Positions 1 to 9,258 of a stretch of DNA of 64,000 bases are shown piece after piece. The DNA lies in NCBI GenBank assembly GCA_012932865.1, contig SAXG01000066.1:62001-126000 (forward strand), written 5' to 3'. The notes under the pieces are model-generated. The model did no database searches. It had not been told where the DNA came from and worked only from the letters and a program-made list of their open reading frames with translations. Source of the DNA: Amylostereum areolatum (lineage: Eukaryota > Basidiomycota > Agaricomycetes > Russulales > Stereaceae). Within the stretch, counting starts at the first letter, position 1, and each line of letters begins with the position of its first letter. Position numbers and translations under genes: made by a program.

Positions 1-806
1 TCGTCGTCTTCAGTGAAGAGTCGTGCGGGTAGAGGGGAGCGATGGACCGTGCGGACGCGAACACCTTTGACTCTGCGTGCAGGAATAACATAAGTGGGGA
101 CTGGGGTCCAGGACACATATGTCGGCTCTGGGAAGGGATCGTCCAGAACGAGAGGTGTCCTCGGGGTTTTACCTGCTTCAACCTTACGCTGTGATTGGAC
201 CGATGATGGTCTCCGTGGCTTGGTTGCGAGGTTTGTCACAGGAGGTTTGGACAGAGTGCATGAGGGGGGGCAGCGGAGCATGTCAACACGGTCTCGTTGC
301 CAGTCTATGGTGGGATTGTGCTCATCGAGCCAGTCTGTTCCAAGGATCATGTCATGATCGCCAATGTCGGTGATGAAGAACTCAGCTTCTTCCTCATGGT
401 ACGCCTTTGAATCTTGCGAGTATATCCGGATCCGCTGGGTCGTTGTGTCGCGTACCCAGCCCATGATGTTCTCGGTGCCGTCCACATTACGCACGGGGAA
501 CAGGTTTTCTAGTTTTCTTGTGGTAAGCTTCCTGCGTTCAACGAAGCTTCGGTTCAGGATAATTCCTTCTGCGCCGCTATCAAGCAGAGCGTCTGCGTCG
601 ATTTCTCTTTTGGTAACTCGTCCGATCAGCTTGACTTTGAGCGTGATCGATGGTGTTTGCCTATTCTTGGTGACAGTAGACAGATACAAACACGGGGGAT
701 ACGATTGCTCACAGGTATGCATGGATGATAATACAGCGAAACGATTCGATGATGATACCAAAAGTCCTTTGCCTCCACCAGACGACGCGACTGGGGGGCG
801 TTTCAA
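1..806 (-). CDS. Ty3/gypsy pol, partial: retropepsin domain
   Basis: The minus-strand frame stays open from the end of gag to the window edge. It contains the retropepsin active-site motif LLDSGAEG (about 560-600) and, further on, the second retropepsin-like motif ILGTDWLDEHNPTIDW (about 300-345). The frame lies at -1 relative to gag and overlaps the gag stop, so pol is probably made by -1 frameshifting; the gag stop sits in a run of five T that could slip. The first ATG of this frame is at 722-720. The product would cut the Gag-Pol polyprotein; RT, RNase H and integrase are beyond the edge. No stop is seen in the part present. Confidence 0.82.
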   Translation of the reverse strand, partial: MKRPPVASSGGGKGLLVSSSNRFAVLSSMHTCEQSYPPCLYLSTVTKNRQTPSITLKVKLIGRVTKREIDADALLDSGAEGIILNRSFVERRKLTTRKLENLFPVRNVDGTENIMGWVRDTTTQRIRIYSQDSKAYHEEEAEFFITDIGDHDMILGTDWLDEHNPTIDWQRDRVDMLRCPPSCTLSKPPVTNLATKPRRPSSVQSQRKVEAGKTPRTPLVLDDPFPEPTYVSWTPVPTYVIPARRVKGVRVRTVHRSPLPARLFTEDD

Positions 807-1828
807 AAATCCTGCGATTCCAGGATGTCCTTCAACAGCGCTACTGCCTGCTCCTTGCCTTCCGCGTCCAGATCCTTCAGCTGGCGAGTGATCGCCGCGA
901 TGGTTTTGGATGGGTCGGGAGCTGCTTTCGCAGTGGACGGAGCCGTGTTCGTCGGCAGGGGAGGGGCCTTGGACCCAGTCTCTACTGCGCCCACCCGTCG
1001 CGCGCTCGAGTCGCGGTTGGGGCAGTCGCGAGAGACGTGACCGGCTTGTCGACACATGAAGCACTTGCCTTCGCGCATCATCTTTGCGCGCTCGTCGTCC
1101 GTCAGCTTTGCAGGGCGGGTCGAGGTGTTGGTGAAGGCGCCGACTCGGCGCGATGAGGAGTCGTTGGTCGAACCGTTCGAGGTGAGCGTGACAGCCCCCT
1201 TGGACTGACTGCTCTTCCTCTCCGGGTTCTCTTCGAGCCACTGGTGGTTGATGCGGCGGGCGCGCTCCTTCCACTCCGCGAGCTTGGTGGGGAACGGGTA
1301 CGACCGGGCCACCTGCTTGCCGAGGTCACGCTGAAGTCCCTTCTTGAAAAAGTGGATTAGCGCCTCGTCGTCGTACGCTGACATGGTTTCCAGCATCTCA
1401 AACTCGGTGATAAAGTCAGTGACGTCCCGGGTGGTCATTGCGAGCTCGTTGATCTTACGCTGAGCCTCTATCTTCGGATCGACGGGCACGAAGTCTTTGC
1501 CAAACCTCTCGAAGAGCTCTTTGTAGGAGCTATAGTGGAGTGTTGGGGGCGTGGGGTCGAGGGTTTCGGCGTCTTCCTTCTCGTCTTCGTCGGCGAAGAG
1601 TTCCATGTGGTGATGCGTGGCCCAGGCTTTCACCGTGTCGTCCTCCATCAGGCTGAGGAGGAGCATCATCTTGGCGTCATCTGTGGCATAAACATCCTTG
1701 TTAATGCGCAGGAACATGCGGAGCTCGAGGGAGAACCGGAGGGTGTCGCGTCTATCGCCTTTGAATGGCTTTGGCTTGGGGCCGATCTCCCGCTTGGAGA
1801 CGGCAGGCTTGGATTCGGCGTCGGACAT
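803..1828 (-). CDS. retrotransposon Gag, with CCHC zinc knuckle
   Basis: 341 codons from ATG 1828 to the TGA at 805-803. The middle resembles the retrotransposon gag domain (a helical region with motifs such as YKELFERFGKDF and LIHFFKKGLQRDL), and a single CCHC knuckle, CFMCRQAGHVSRDC, lies near residue 265. It would form the nucleocapsid-like particle and bind RNA. The frame does not begin at this ATG: it is open upstream for hundreds of codons (see 1829-3036), so the true N-terminus may lie further 5'. The C-terminus is rich in Lys, Ala and Pro. Confidence 0.85.
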   Translation of the reverse strand: MSDAESKPAVSKREIGPKPKPFKGDRRDTLRFSLELRMFLRINKDVYATDDAKMMLLLSLMEDDTVKAWATHHHMELFADEDEKEDAETLDPTPPTLHYSSYKELFERFGKDFVPVDPKIEAQRKINELAMTTRDVTDFITEFEMLETMSAYDDEALIHFFKKGLQRDLGKQVARSYPFPTKLAEWKERARRINHQWLEENPERKSSQSKGAVTLTSNGSTNDSSSRRVGAFTNTSTRPAKLTDDERAKMMREGKCFMCRQAGHVSRDCPNRDSSARRVGAVETGSKAPPLPTNTAPSTAKAAPDPSKTIAAITRQLKDLDAEGKEQAVALLKDILESQDF

Positions 1829-3036
1829 CTTGTCGAAGGGGAGGGGGACGGTGAGGGATTGGGCGAGTTCTTGATCAAGGCGGCGTAGGGTTTCTCGTCG
1901 GCGTTCTTCTGCTTCTTCAACTTCGTCCTCAACTTGTTTTGCGACAAGGAAGTCGGCGGGGGTGAGGAATTGCTGGTTATGATGCCACGACCAGTGATCT
2001 TGGACGGGACTGAATGAAGTGGGCTGCCACTCAACTACTGATCGTCCTGGGGTTCCGTTCTTGTTCTGTCTATAGGCGTACCACTTCCCAGTTGTGTCGT
2101 TGTGGTTGATCCCTTCTGGGACTTCGATTACAGTACGTCGACGGGGTGGGGGCGAGTTGGTCGGAGGGGGGTTCAGGAAGCGCTGTAGAACGTCCGCAGC
2201 GGTGGCAAAATCCGATTCTTCGACGTAGGGTTGTTCGTCGCGGTCGTCGAAGTACCAGTCTCGAGGTTGCCGGTTTGGTTCGTCGTGCAGCCAACGTACG
2301 GATTCCTTAGTCTGCTGCGAGGTGAGGATATAGTATTCTTCGGGACAGTAGTCTCGAAAGACGCCTGGGGGAAGGTTCGGGGTGGGGGGACGAGGGGCTG
2401 TGGAGGACGTGATGATGGTCTAGAAGAAGTCCGCCGCGATGGGGCGACGGCCGAGGAGTTTCTTGGTGAGGTAGCCGGCTTTTACTGCCTGGCGGATCTT
2501 ATGTTCGTGGTGGCGGCGATGAAGGGTCTTACCCTTGATGGTGGGACGGAGGACTGGTGGCGGGGTGGATTCGGGGGTCCGGCGGTTAAACTGGGAGACG
2601 GAGGTGAAACTGGTTTGGAGGATCGGGTTGGGGGCGTCTTGGATGAGGTATGTGTGGTAGGTGGGGGCGTGGAGGGTGAATTCAAGGCGTTCGAGATCTA
2701 CGTTGATGCACGTAGTGATCCGGACGTATAGGGCGAGGACGATAGTACCGTGATCCTTGTGCCACCTCCACTCGAAGATGCGGAAGTTGAGGCCGTGCGC
2801 GGTCCAGGGATCTTTCTTGCAGAGGTTCTGTACGGGGACGAGGCAGTTGACGGTGACAGCGTCGGACCAAGGGTAGGGGAGTGGTGCGTCGTCGCGGGGG
2901 GTGATCGGCTTTCCGTTGAACGGGAGGAAGACCGGTGCGTTCGGGAGGTCCGTGGTGGGAGTTTTTAACGTCGTAGAGATGGCAGAGGTAGATGGAGAGA
3001 GGGGTGCGAGGTAGGCGTAGGGGTAGACTGTCCAGG
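1829..3036 (-). pseudogene. N-terminal extension frame in phase with gag, broken by one TAG
   Basis: On the minus strand the frame in phase with gag is open from inside the LTR to gag except for one TAG at 2422-2420. Upstream of the TAG it reads like a real protein (for example FRIFEWRWHKDHGTIVLALY); downstream it continues with EYYILTSQQTKESVRWLHDE and a Glu/Arg-rich helix leading into gag. No ATG is seen in the upstream part, so initiation may use a spliced leader or a non-AUG codon, or the copy is decayed. I recognise no domain. The stop could be a mutation or a readthrough codon; a second full copy would decide. Confidence 0.55.
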
Positions 3037-3456
3037 TGTCAGAAACGCAGTTTATGAGACCGATGAACCGCCTAAGTCGCGACGATGGGAGGAGCGAGAA
3101 GAAAATAGATTCGAGAGTGCCGGGGTCTAGGGTAGTGCAACGTGCGCTACAGTACCGTATGACGAGATGGACAGTCTAGGGAAAAGGGAAGAGAAACACT
3201 GTCCTTATATACAAGTGGGAACGATGGTGCGATGCGATGCGATAGTGGTGCGAGCGGGGGGAACAATAGGAAAGGAGTCATGGGGCGGAGGACGAAGGTC
3301 CGGAGCAGTGATGTCATAGATAAGGATGCGGAACCCCGCTCGGAAGTCCGGGCAATGACGTCATTGAAGCATGTGATGCAAGGGAAAGTCATGTGCCGTG
3401 ACACGTTGCGTGTACGAGGTCTGCAAACGAAGAGAGAAATGGAGCGATCCGTGACA
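3037..3456 (-). repeat. 5' LTR (420 bp) of the left-edge gypsy element
   Basis: Begins TGTCAGAAAC and ends CCGTGACA on the plus strand, matching the solo LTR at 61104-61523 over its full 420 bp with only scattered substitutions. The TG...CA termini are canonical. A minus-strand TATA-like TATATAAG lies at 3211-3204, consistent with transcription leftward into gag. On the minus strand the LTR is followed by CCTGGACAGTC; I could not assign the primer-binding tRNA. Confidence 0.9.
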
Positions 3457-4303
3457 GGTCCTAGACAGTCCAGAAGGGTCCGAACACTGTTTTACGGTCC
3501 TGGTGGGCCCAGGTAACTATCCTGGCACATCAGCATAGGGGGACCCCACATGGGCCCATGTGTTGCATATGGCACCTTGGGCCCACCGTGGGGTTTGTGT
3601 TGAGGGAGGGATAAAAGACTCATGGATTATGTGTTGACAACAGCACTAATTGACTATCTTATGTGTAGATAACCGGATAGGCCTCATAAACGACACGCGG
3701 AAAAAACAGAGGAAACCTTTTTCGCTGATGGCGTAGCCGCTTGTCTTGTATGGTGTGTTCCTAGCCCCCCCATTACCATATCATATTGATCAAGCCTCGG
3801 GCCGATCGGATTGTGTGCCTAGAAGTAAGTACAGTACACCCTCCTCGTTCACATTCAATAACTAACCTGCTTTTAACAGACTTGCTACGGTGGCATGACA
3901 CCCTTTTCGCATCCGTGCTGCCTCCGCCTCGCATTTGTCAAACAACAAGCGTGGGTGTCTCTCCCACCACCATATGGTCATGTCATCAGGTTTGTTCGTG
4001 TTTCGGGTCACGCAAGGGTCTAGGGGTGTTGGGTTTGCTCTCTGGGTGGGATTGGGTGCAGCTGGGATGTGGTACTACGATGTATGCACCACGATCTTGT
4101 ACAGGTGTAGAATATACAGCTACTGTATTATTCTTGCAATCTATGTGATTTAAATGCATCCTGCAGTGAGCAAAGAACGGGGGTTGGGAAGAGGAAGTGG
4201 CCAAAGAACAGGACAGATATTGCGTGGCCGTTGCAAAAGGAGGAACCGCCGCGCGCTATCTGAGCTAATAAGCGGTCACTTAGCCCAGATATCAGCTGAA
4301 AGA
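3457..4303. other. no gene found
   Basis: Short open frames only. 3495-3600 is rich in GGGCCC-type inverted repeats (gggcccaggta, catgggcccatg, gggcccacc), which could be a small fold-back sequence. No boundaries or coding signal were established. Confidence 0.4.
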
Positions 4304-4520
4304 TAGGCTCGTACCCAGCTGGTCTCACGATTATGTAAGAAGGGCGAACTTGTGAGACCGGCTGGAACGAGATGTCATCCTTTTGGCGTGGCGGTGTGCG
4401 TTTCCCTGCCAAATCAGACGGCCACCCTTTTCTTCGAAAACGGCCTCCCTCTCGAAAAAAAAAGTTCTCCAAGTGTTATGTTGAGAGTGTGTTTCTCAAG
4501 CAGCTCTTTCAGATGGGTGT

Positions 4521-4977
4521 TGTCAGCAACGACTAGTGCGACAGCACCAAGTTACGACAAAGCTGACAGAGGAAGAGGACGACAGAGGGGAGCCGATCGG
4601 ACACGGCGACAGACAAGGGAAAGCAAGCAAAGTCGGTAGAATTGACTAGCTCGAGATAAGGAATATGTACAGCGAGAGCGAGCCTTATATACACAAGAGG
4701 AGAGAGACTTAGGTAAGCAACCAATACACGGCGATCAGTAAGCAGACCAAGTATAAGTAAGCAGTCGTATGTAAAAGAGCACAGCATGAGTCAGTATCGT
4801 ACAGCATGAGTCAAGAGAAAGGAGTCAGACCCGGACCGAGATGAGTCACGTGGGTCCGGGCGGGATATAGATGAGCCGGGTCCGGGCCAAGGTGGAGCCG
4901 GACCGGTGATAAGTCGATAAGTCCTAAAGCGTGTAACCGATGTAACGTAAAAAGAAAATTATAGACCGTTCATGACA
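4521..4977. repeat. solo LTR (457 bp), second gypsy family
   Basis: Begins TGTCAGCAAC and ends GTTCATGACA; nearly identical to the LTR at 57126-57583. Flanks are ggtgt (4516-4520) and ggtga (4978-4982), a 5-bp TSD with one mismatch. The flanks rejoin as one arm of the inverted repeat of the host element, which proves the insertion point. No internal sequence remains, so it is the product of LTR-LTR recombination. Confidence 0.9.
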
Positions 4978-5307
4978 GGTGAATGACATTTGAATTTTCT
5001 TTTGGAAAAATAAACCTCATTACAATCACGGTTGAGATGGATGGGCAGGATGATGAATTGGATGGCCCTATAGACATTGAAGAGTAGTAACAATTGATTT
5101 CATTCCATTTTGTAATACATTTTGTAAGGAGGTTCATTTTTTCCAAAAAAAGCATCCAAATATCATTACACCCATCTGAAAGAGCTTCTTGAGAAACACA
5201 CTCTCAACATAACACTCGGAGAACTTTTTTTTCAAGAGGAAGGCCATTTTCGAAGAAAAGGGTGGCCATCTGATTTGGCGGGGAAATGCACGCCGCACCA
5301 AAAGGAC

Positions 5308-6651
5308 TAGGTTCGGAGCAAGCCCTTGCTCCAGGCCGCGTCCTGTGGGCACCTCGCAGAGGGGCTTGCTGCAGAGTATGCAAAAAGCATGGACTTGGTC
5401 TGCCGACTTTAGCTCCTTCATCCCATCCTCAATTGGCACTTTTTACATCCGCATATCATTTTAAATATCTTTACCTATACTTCCGATTTACCCCCCCTTT
5501 TTTGGTGGCCCAATGATCATTGGATTGCTCAAACCGCCATAGTCACATCTGGTCACGGCCCGACAAGTCTGCCTGCAAAGTTGGGTGAAGAGAGTCACGC
5601 TGCATTACATTGAGTAATGCATTCGCGGCACGTACTGTCACAATCTACGACACGTCGTTCAGCAGTGGCTTGCATCGTGTTGTGAACGTCCTGTCAATGG
5701 ACGACAAGAAGCTCACGATCAATTGCGGCCAAGTACGAGCTTATAGCTTTGTTCCTATTCAGCCTGCTCATGCTGTTCATGATGGCCCCGAACGAGTACC
5801 GAAAATGGCGACGGGAGTGTTGCGTTCGAAAGTTGGATGTGCCGGGGTCTGGCAGCAAGGCCTGCGGCGCAGAAAACAAAGACGAACCTGACGGAGTGGG
5901 GAGCAGGAAACGGGGATGAGGATGAGGGCGAGGGCGAAGACGGAGGTGAGATGGCCGAGTTCATGGGTGAAACCGGCGCAGAGTGGAAGAGCAAGGGTTT
6001 TACATGGAACCCTGGTATATTTGTGTGTGCTCTCTGTCGCTATGTTCAGTCATTTTCTAATGTTTGCCGGCCCAGACACTTGCACTTGTGATCAGTGCGA
6101 TGGCTTTTGTGCAGAACAGCGCAACCAATCTATTTCCCTTCCTCTTTGGTCTCTTCCTCGAAATCAACGACACGAGCTCGCGTGTACCTTCAACACTCAG
6201 CAGCGTCGGTGCCACTGATGCACGTGACATCCCAAGTACGCGTTTGCGTTCATCGGGGCCAGGATCTTATGATCGTACATCCATCCACCGGCGCACCATG
6301 ATGCTTCAAAAATACGACAAGTCTCGAGAGGGTGTTGAAGTTACCATGCTAGTAGATTATCCCACAGTGTGTGCATCAAATGAATATTTGACAGGCCATT
6401 CAGAATATTCCGGTCTTAAGGGTAATCTCTGGTCATGTATCACATCAAAGCCTTCAACTTTCATCATGGTGTGGCTGGGAGACTTTGAGAGTCGAACCCG
6501 ATGATTAATATTGCCCATATAATGTAGTGGATCGGAGTGACGAAGAGTACGCTACAGTGTCCCAATGGACTCCCTTTATTCTCGGACCCTGCAGCAAGCC
6601 CCTTCACAGGAGTGAAGCGGAGAGCGAAGCGGGCGGCTTGTTCCGAACCTA
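5308..6651. mobile_element. 1344-bp deletion derivative of the DUF6589/helicase transposon
   Basis: Starts TAGGTTCGGAGCAAGCC and ends with the reverse complement of TAGGTTCGGAACAAGCC. An exact 9-bp TSD caaaaggac lies at 5299-5307 and 6652-6660. The interior is a patchwork of the large element at 23605-42120: DUF6589 exon 1 start, a later part of exon 1, the first intron, the start of exon 2 (to about 6220), then a jump to sequence matching 35445-35640 and the far end (23605-23836), all inverted relative to the large copy. It keeps both ends and loses both genes, so it would depend on a transposase in trans. Confidence 0.92.
5610..6220 (+). pseudogene. DUF6589-like gene remnant with internal deletions
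   Basis: Translated pieces match the gene at 38803-41813: the start (SFSSGLHRVVNVLSMDD), then a jump to the part around KYELMAPFLCSLLM, the acidic stretch, the 5' splice site and the start of the second exon (LVISAMAFVQNSATNLFPF), after which homology stops. Frames are broken by the deletions. It is a relic inside the non-autonomous element. Confidence 0.85.
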
Positions 6652-6753
6652 CAAAAGGACGACATTGTGTCCCAGTCCGCTCGCAGAACTCGCGTCCCCT
6701 CTTATATAAGCGTGTGTCATGCGAGCGGACTGGGAACGAGTCTAGCCGAAAGA

Positions 6754-7830
6754 CAGCTCGCGAAAGCCCGGCATCGCGTGTGTAAAATTCCAGATATCGC
6801 GTGGATATCATCCGGTCAATATCTGGCTTCAACCTGTCAACCTTTATGCAAATGACTGTAAGTTGCTTTGGGGGTGTAGGGTACTTTACGATGTCGAAGT
6901 AACATCTCCCGCTCTCGATCGAAGTCGTGGTTGCGTCGGTCGCGTCTCCTGTCCCATGTCTCCAACTCGGCGCTCGCTCGGTCTACCCAACGACATTCCG
7001 TGCTCTCTCTCTCTCGTTCGTGGGCCGAGCGCTCCCTGTATACTGGGCGAATTGGCCTGTGTTTGGAGGTGACAGCTTGCGCGCGTCGAAATTGGAAACA
7101 GAGATCCCTCTAAGTGTAGGAAATCCCCCGGTAAGAGAAGGTGACGAGAAGAGAAAGAAAATGCACCTTGAAATCCTGTGCAAATTCGGGGATAAGGGGA
7201 TGAGATGTTGGAATTACAGATGAGGAACTCAGTCGACTTTTGGTCGTGTCGTGGTCGCTGCGGAGGACTTGTGAGCGAGGCGGACTGCCTTGCCTATAAA
7301 ACCCAAGTCAGCGATGCCCAGGCTGAAAAGGCGAAGAAGTACTTACCGCAGCAGACTTGCGCGCGGTTTGCTTGGTGCGAGCCATTGAGGAAGATGAGCT
7401 GGGTGCGGACCATCTTGATGTGAAGAAAGAAAGGCCTGAATCAAATAGTTGGAAAAACAGATCTAAAAAGCATGAAACTCACTCATCTGGGAAACACAAC
7501 GTCGTTGCCCGTGTGCTAGCACAGAAGTACTACTGCCCTTTCCCGTATTCTGATCGCTACCGCTCTGCGATGTGCCCTCGATGTCGTTAGTATTCGATGT
7601 TCCTGTTGGGTATCAGGGTAAGTGGCGGACAGGAAAGGAGACGAATAAACCACAAACGCTCGGTGGCAGACTGCTTCCTCGCGAACGACGGTGGGATAGG
7701 TTTCGTAGTCCGGGGTTGAGAGCTTCTGGCGCCGTTGACGATGTCGTTGAGGACCGACGAACTTGACGATGGCGTGACCATCTCGACGCCGCCCATGCCA
7801 CCACTTGTCGGCTCCTTCTCCCACGTGCGA
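6754..7830. other. no gene found
   Basis: Only short overlapping frames in every phase. No domain, repeat boundary or splice pattern could be supported. Confidence 0.4.
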
Positions 7831-7839
7831 AAGCATCTC

Positions 7840-8360
7840 TCCACGCCGACGAGGGGGGTCGAGGTAGACCTTTGGGGTGGATGATGCCAGGGAAGAGGGG
7901 CGCGAAGGGAGCTTGCCGTGGACAAAAGCGGCGGTCGGACTTGGACCCGCAGGCGCAGGTGGTGAAGGTGTTGCTGAGGACGTGCAGCACCGAGCTCATC
8001 TAGTTGCGCAGGTGATCTACTTAGTTCGGGCTGTTGAACGGTCAGCATGGCGCCCAAGGCGAGGCACAGGGAAGGGGGCACGCACGCAAAGAGGTGGGGC
8101 GACTCGATGAGCGCCGGGAGTTTGTGGATCGTCCGTCGTCCCATTCCCATCCCAAGACGACCTTCTCGTTGGCCTTGAGGTCGCGCAGGAAAAAGGTGTC
8201 GAAGGTGATACCGTGCTCGTTGTGTTCCTGTTTGGACTGGGGGCAAATGACGGGACGAAGGATCGCGTTCGGGTGGCAGCCGTGCCACACGAAGCATGCT
8301 TGGTTTCCGTTGACGCGGGCGTCGAGGGCGACATCGAGGGGGGACCGAAGAGGTGGACAG
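7840..8360 (-). pseudogene. decayed SET-domain gene fragment
   Basis: One minus-strand frame reads LDARVNGNQACFVWHGCHPN, then a stretch ending FFLRDLKANEKVVLGWEWDD. This matches the end of a SET domain of the fungal SET3/SET4 type: the NHxCxPN-like GCHPN motif and the GWEWDD segment of the cofactor pocket. The continuation (TIHKLPALIESPHLF) is in a different frame, so a 1-base indel interrupts it, and a cysteine segment TCACGSK follows about 100 bp on. The 5' side is low-complexity Ser/Phe/Pro. Intact relatives methylate lysines or act as chromatin adaptors; this copy looks dead. A gene with unusual introns is a less likely reading. Confidence 0.55.
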
Positions 8361-9258
8361 GCGGGCCTGGTGTAGGGGGCGGAGACATGCAGAGGCAGAG
8401 AGAAGAAGACGGGGAGAAGATACGGTGAAAGGCAGAGGGCGCAGACGGGAGAAATGATGAGGGAGGCGGAGAAGGAAACGCGGAGACGAGCGAGGGACGA
8501 GGGAGATAGCAAGGAACGAGGAGGGTGGTGAAAGAAGAGGAAGGTGGCGAAAGACGAGGAAGACGACGACATGAAGGAGAGGAGGATGATGAAAAAAAAC
8601 GACGAAGGGAGACGAGAAAGACGACGAAGGGAGACGACGCGACGCAAGGATGGGGGAGAATAACACCGGGAGATTGCGCGCGTTTACGGGCGTTTTGGAA
8701 ATGAAATCCGAGAAAAACACGTTGCAGAACGGGCCCTAAGTCTTGTCAATCCCGTGGGTACTTTTTGCCTCTACTATCACGCGACCGTTCACTGTTCAAC
8801 GTTCAACCCCAGTGGAAACGGCACTTTTTCACCTCGATTCTCAGTGATTCAACGGCCTAAATCGAGGATTTGTGTGAATTGAGAAAATTTGATCCGTTGA
8901 AACAGTGATGCGAGCGTGGGAGATTTACTGAAGACCTCGTTGGAGTCGTCTGAGCCGAGTGTTCTGAATCGTTTCTGTCTTCGTTACACCTGTTTTCGAT
9001 TGCGGTCGATTGCCATCCTCTCTCATCGCCTCCTGTCGCGACTCGCGCGCAGAACGCTAAGTCCGCCATTATCAAGTGGAGAACTCGGTGCCCCCTACTT
9101 GTTCCGTTGCTGTCCTTCACAACGATTCATTGAAACGACCTCTGCAATATCAAACATCGGGTTTCCAGCACCTGCCTTGTGCATTTCCGCCGAGATCAGT
9201 AAGCCGTTATTTGTTTTTGATCAAACTTGCAACTTATATCTCGCAGGCAATCACGCAC

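Larger units (their letters stand above)
1..3456 (-). mobile_element. Ty3/gypsy LTR retrotransposon, 5' part, cut by window edge
   Basis: Read on the minus strand the order is 5' LTR (3456-3037), a long open frame, gag with a zinc knuckle (1828-803), then the aspartic protease start of pol (about 806 to the edge). Order and motifs are those of Ty3/gypsy (Metaviridae-type) elements. Reverse transcriptase, integrase and the 3' LTR lie outside the window. A second copy of the same 420-bp LTR stands alone at 61104-61523. Confidence 0.88.
4304..6744. mobile_element. hairpin-ended TIR element with 9-bp TSD, carrying two nested insertions
   Basis: Termini are inverted copies of TAGRCTCGTWCCCAG, starting at 4304 and ending at 6744. 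The flanking 9-mers are gctgaaaga (4295-4303) and gccgaaaga (6745-6753), a 9-bp TSD with one transition. The arms pair over their length: 4376-4516 plus 4978-5030 is the reverse complement of about 5110-5307, meeting in a short loop. Each tip is itself a hairpin (6669-6733; 4315-4366). Removing the solo LTR (4521-4977) and the nested element (5308-6651) with their TSDs leaves about 626 bp with no coding capacity, a non-autonomous element. Its tip resembles that of the element at 23835-35433 (CAGGCTCCTACCCA). Confidence 0.75.

Noticed and set aside
2231..2731. A 166-codon plus-strand frame in the left gypsy element
   Set aside because: It is antisense to the protein-like minus-strand frame that continues into gag.
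6480..6510. tRNA-like T-arm (GTTCGA with flanking complement), also at about 23765
   Set aside because: No matching D-arm, anticodon arm or acceptor stem; it is simply conserved subterminal sequence of the transposon.
7587..8720. A 377-codon minus-strand open frame
   Set aside because: Its first half is pyrimidine-biased low complexity and the recognisable SET-domain residues lie mostly in another frame, so it is not a gene as such.
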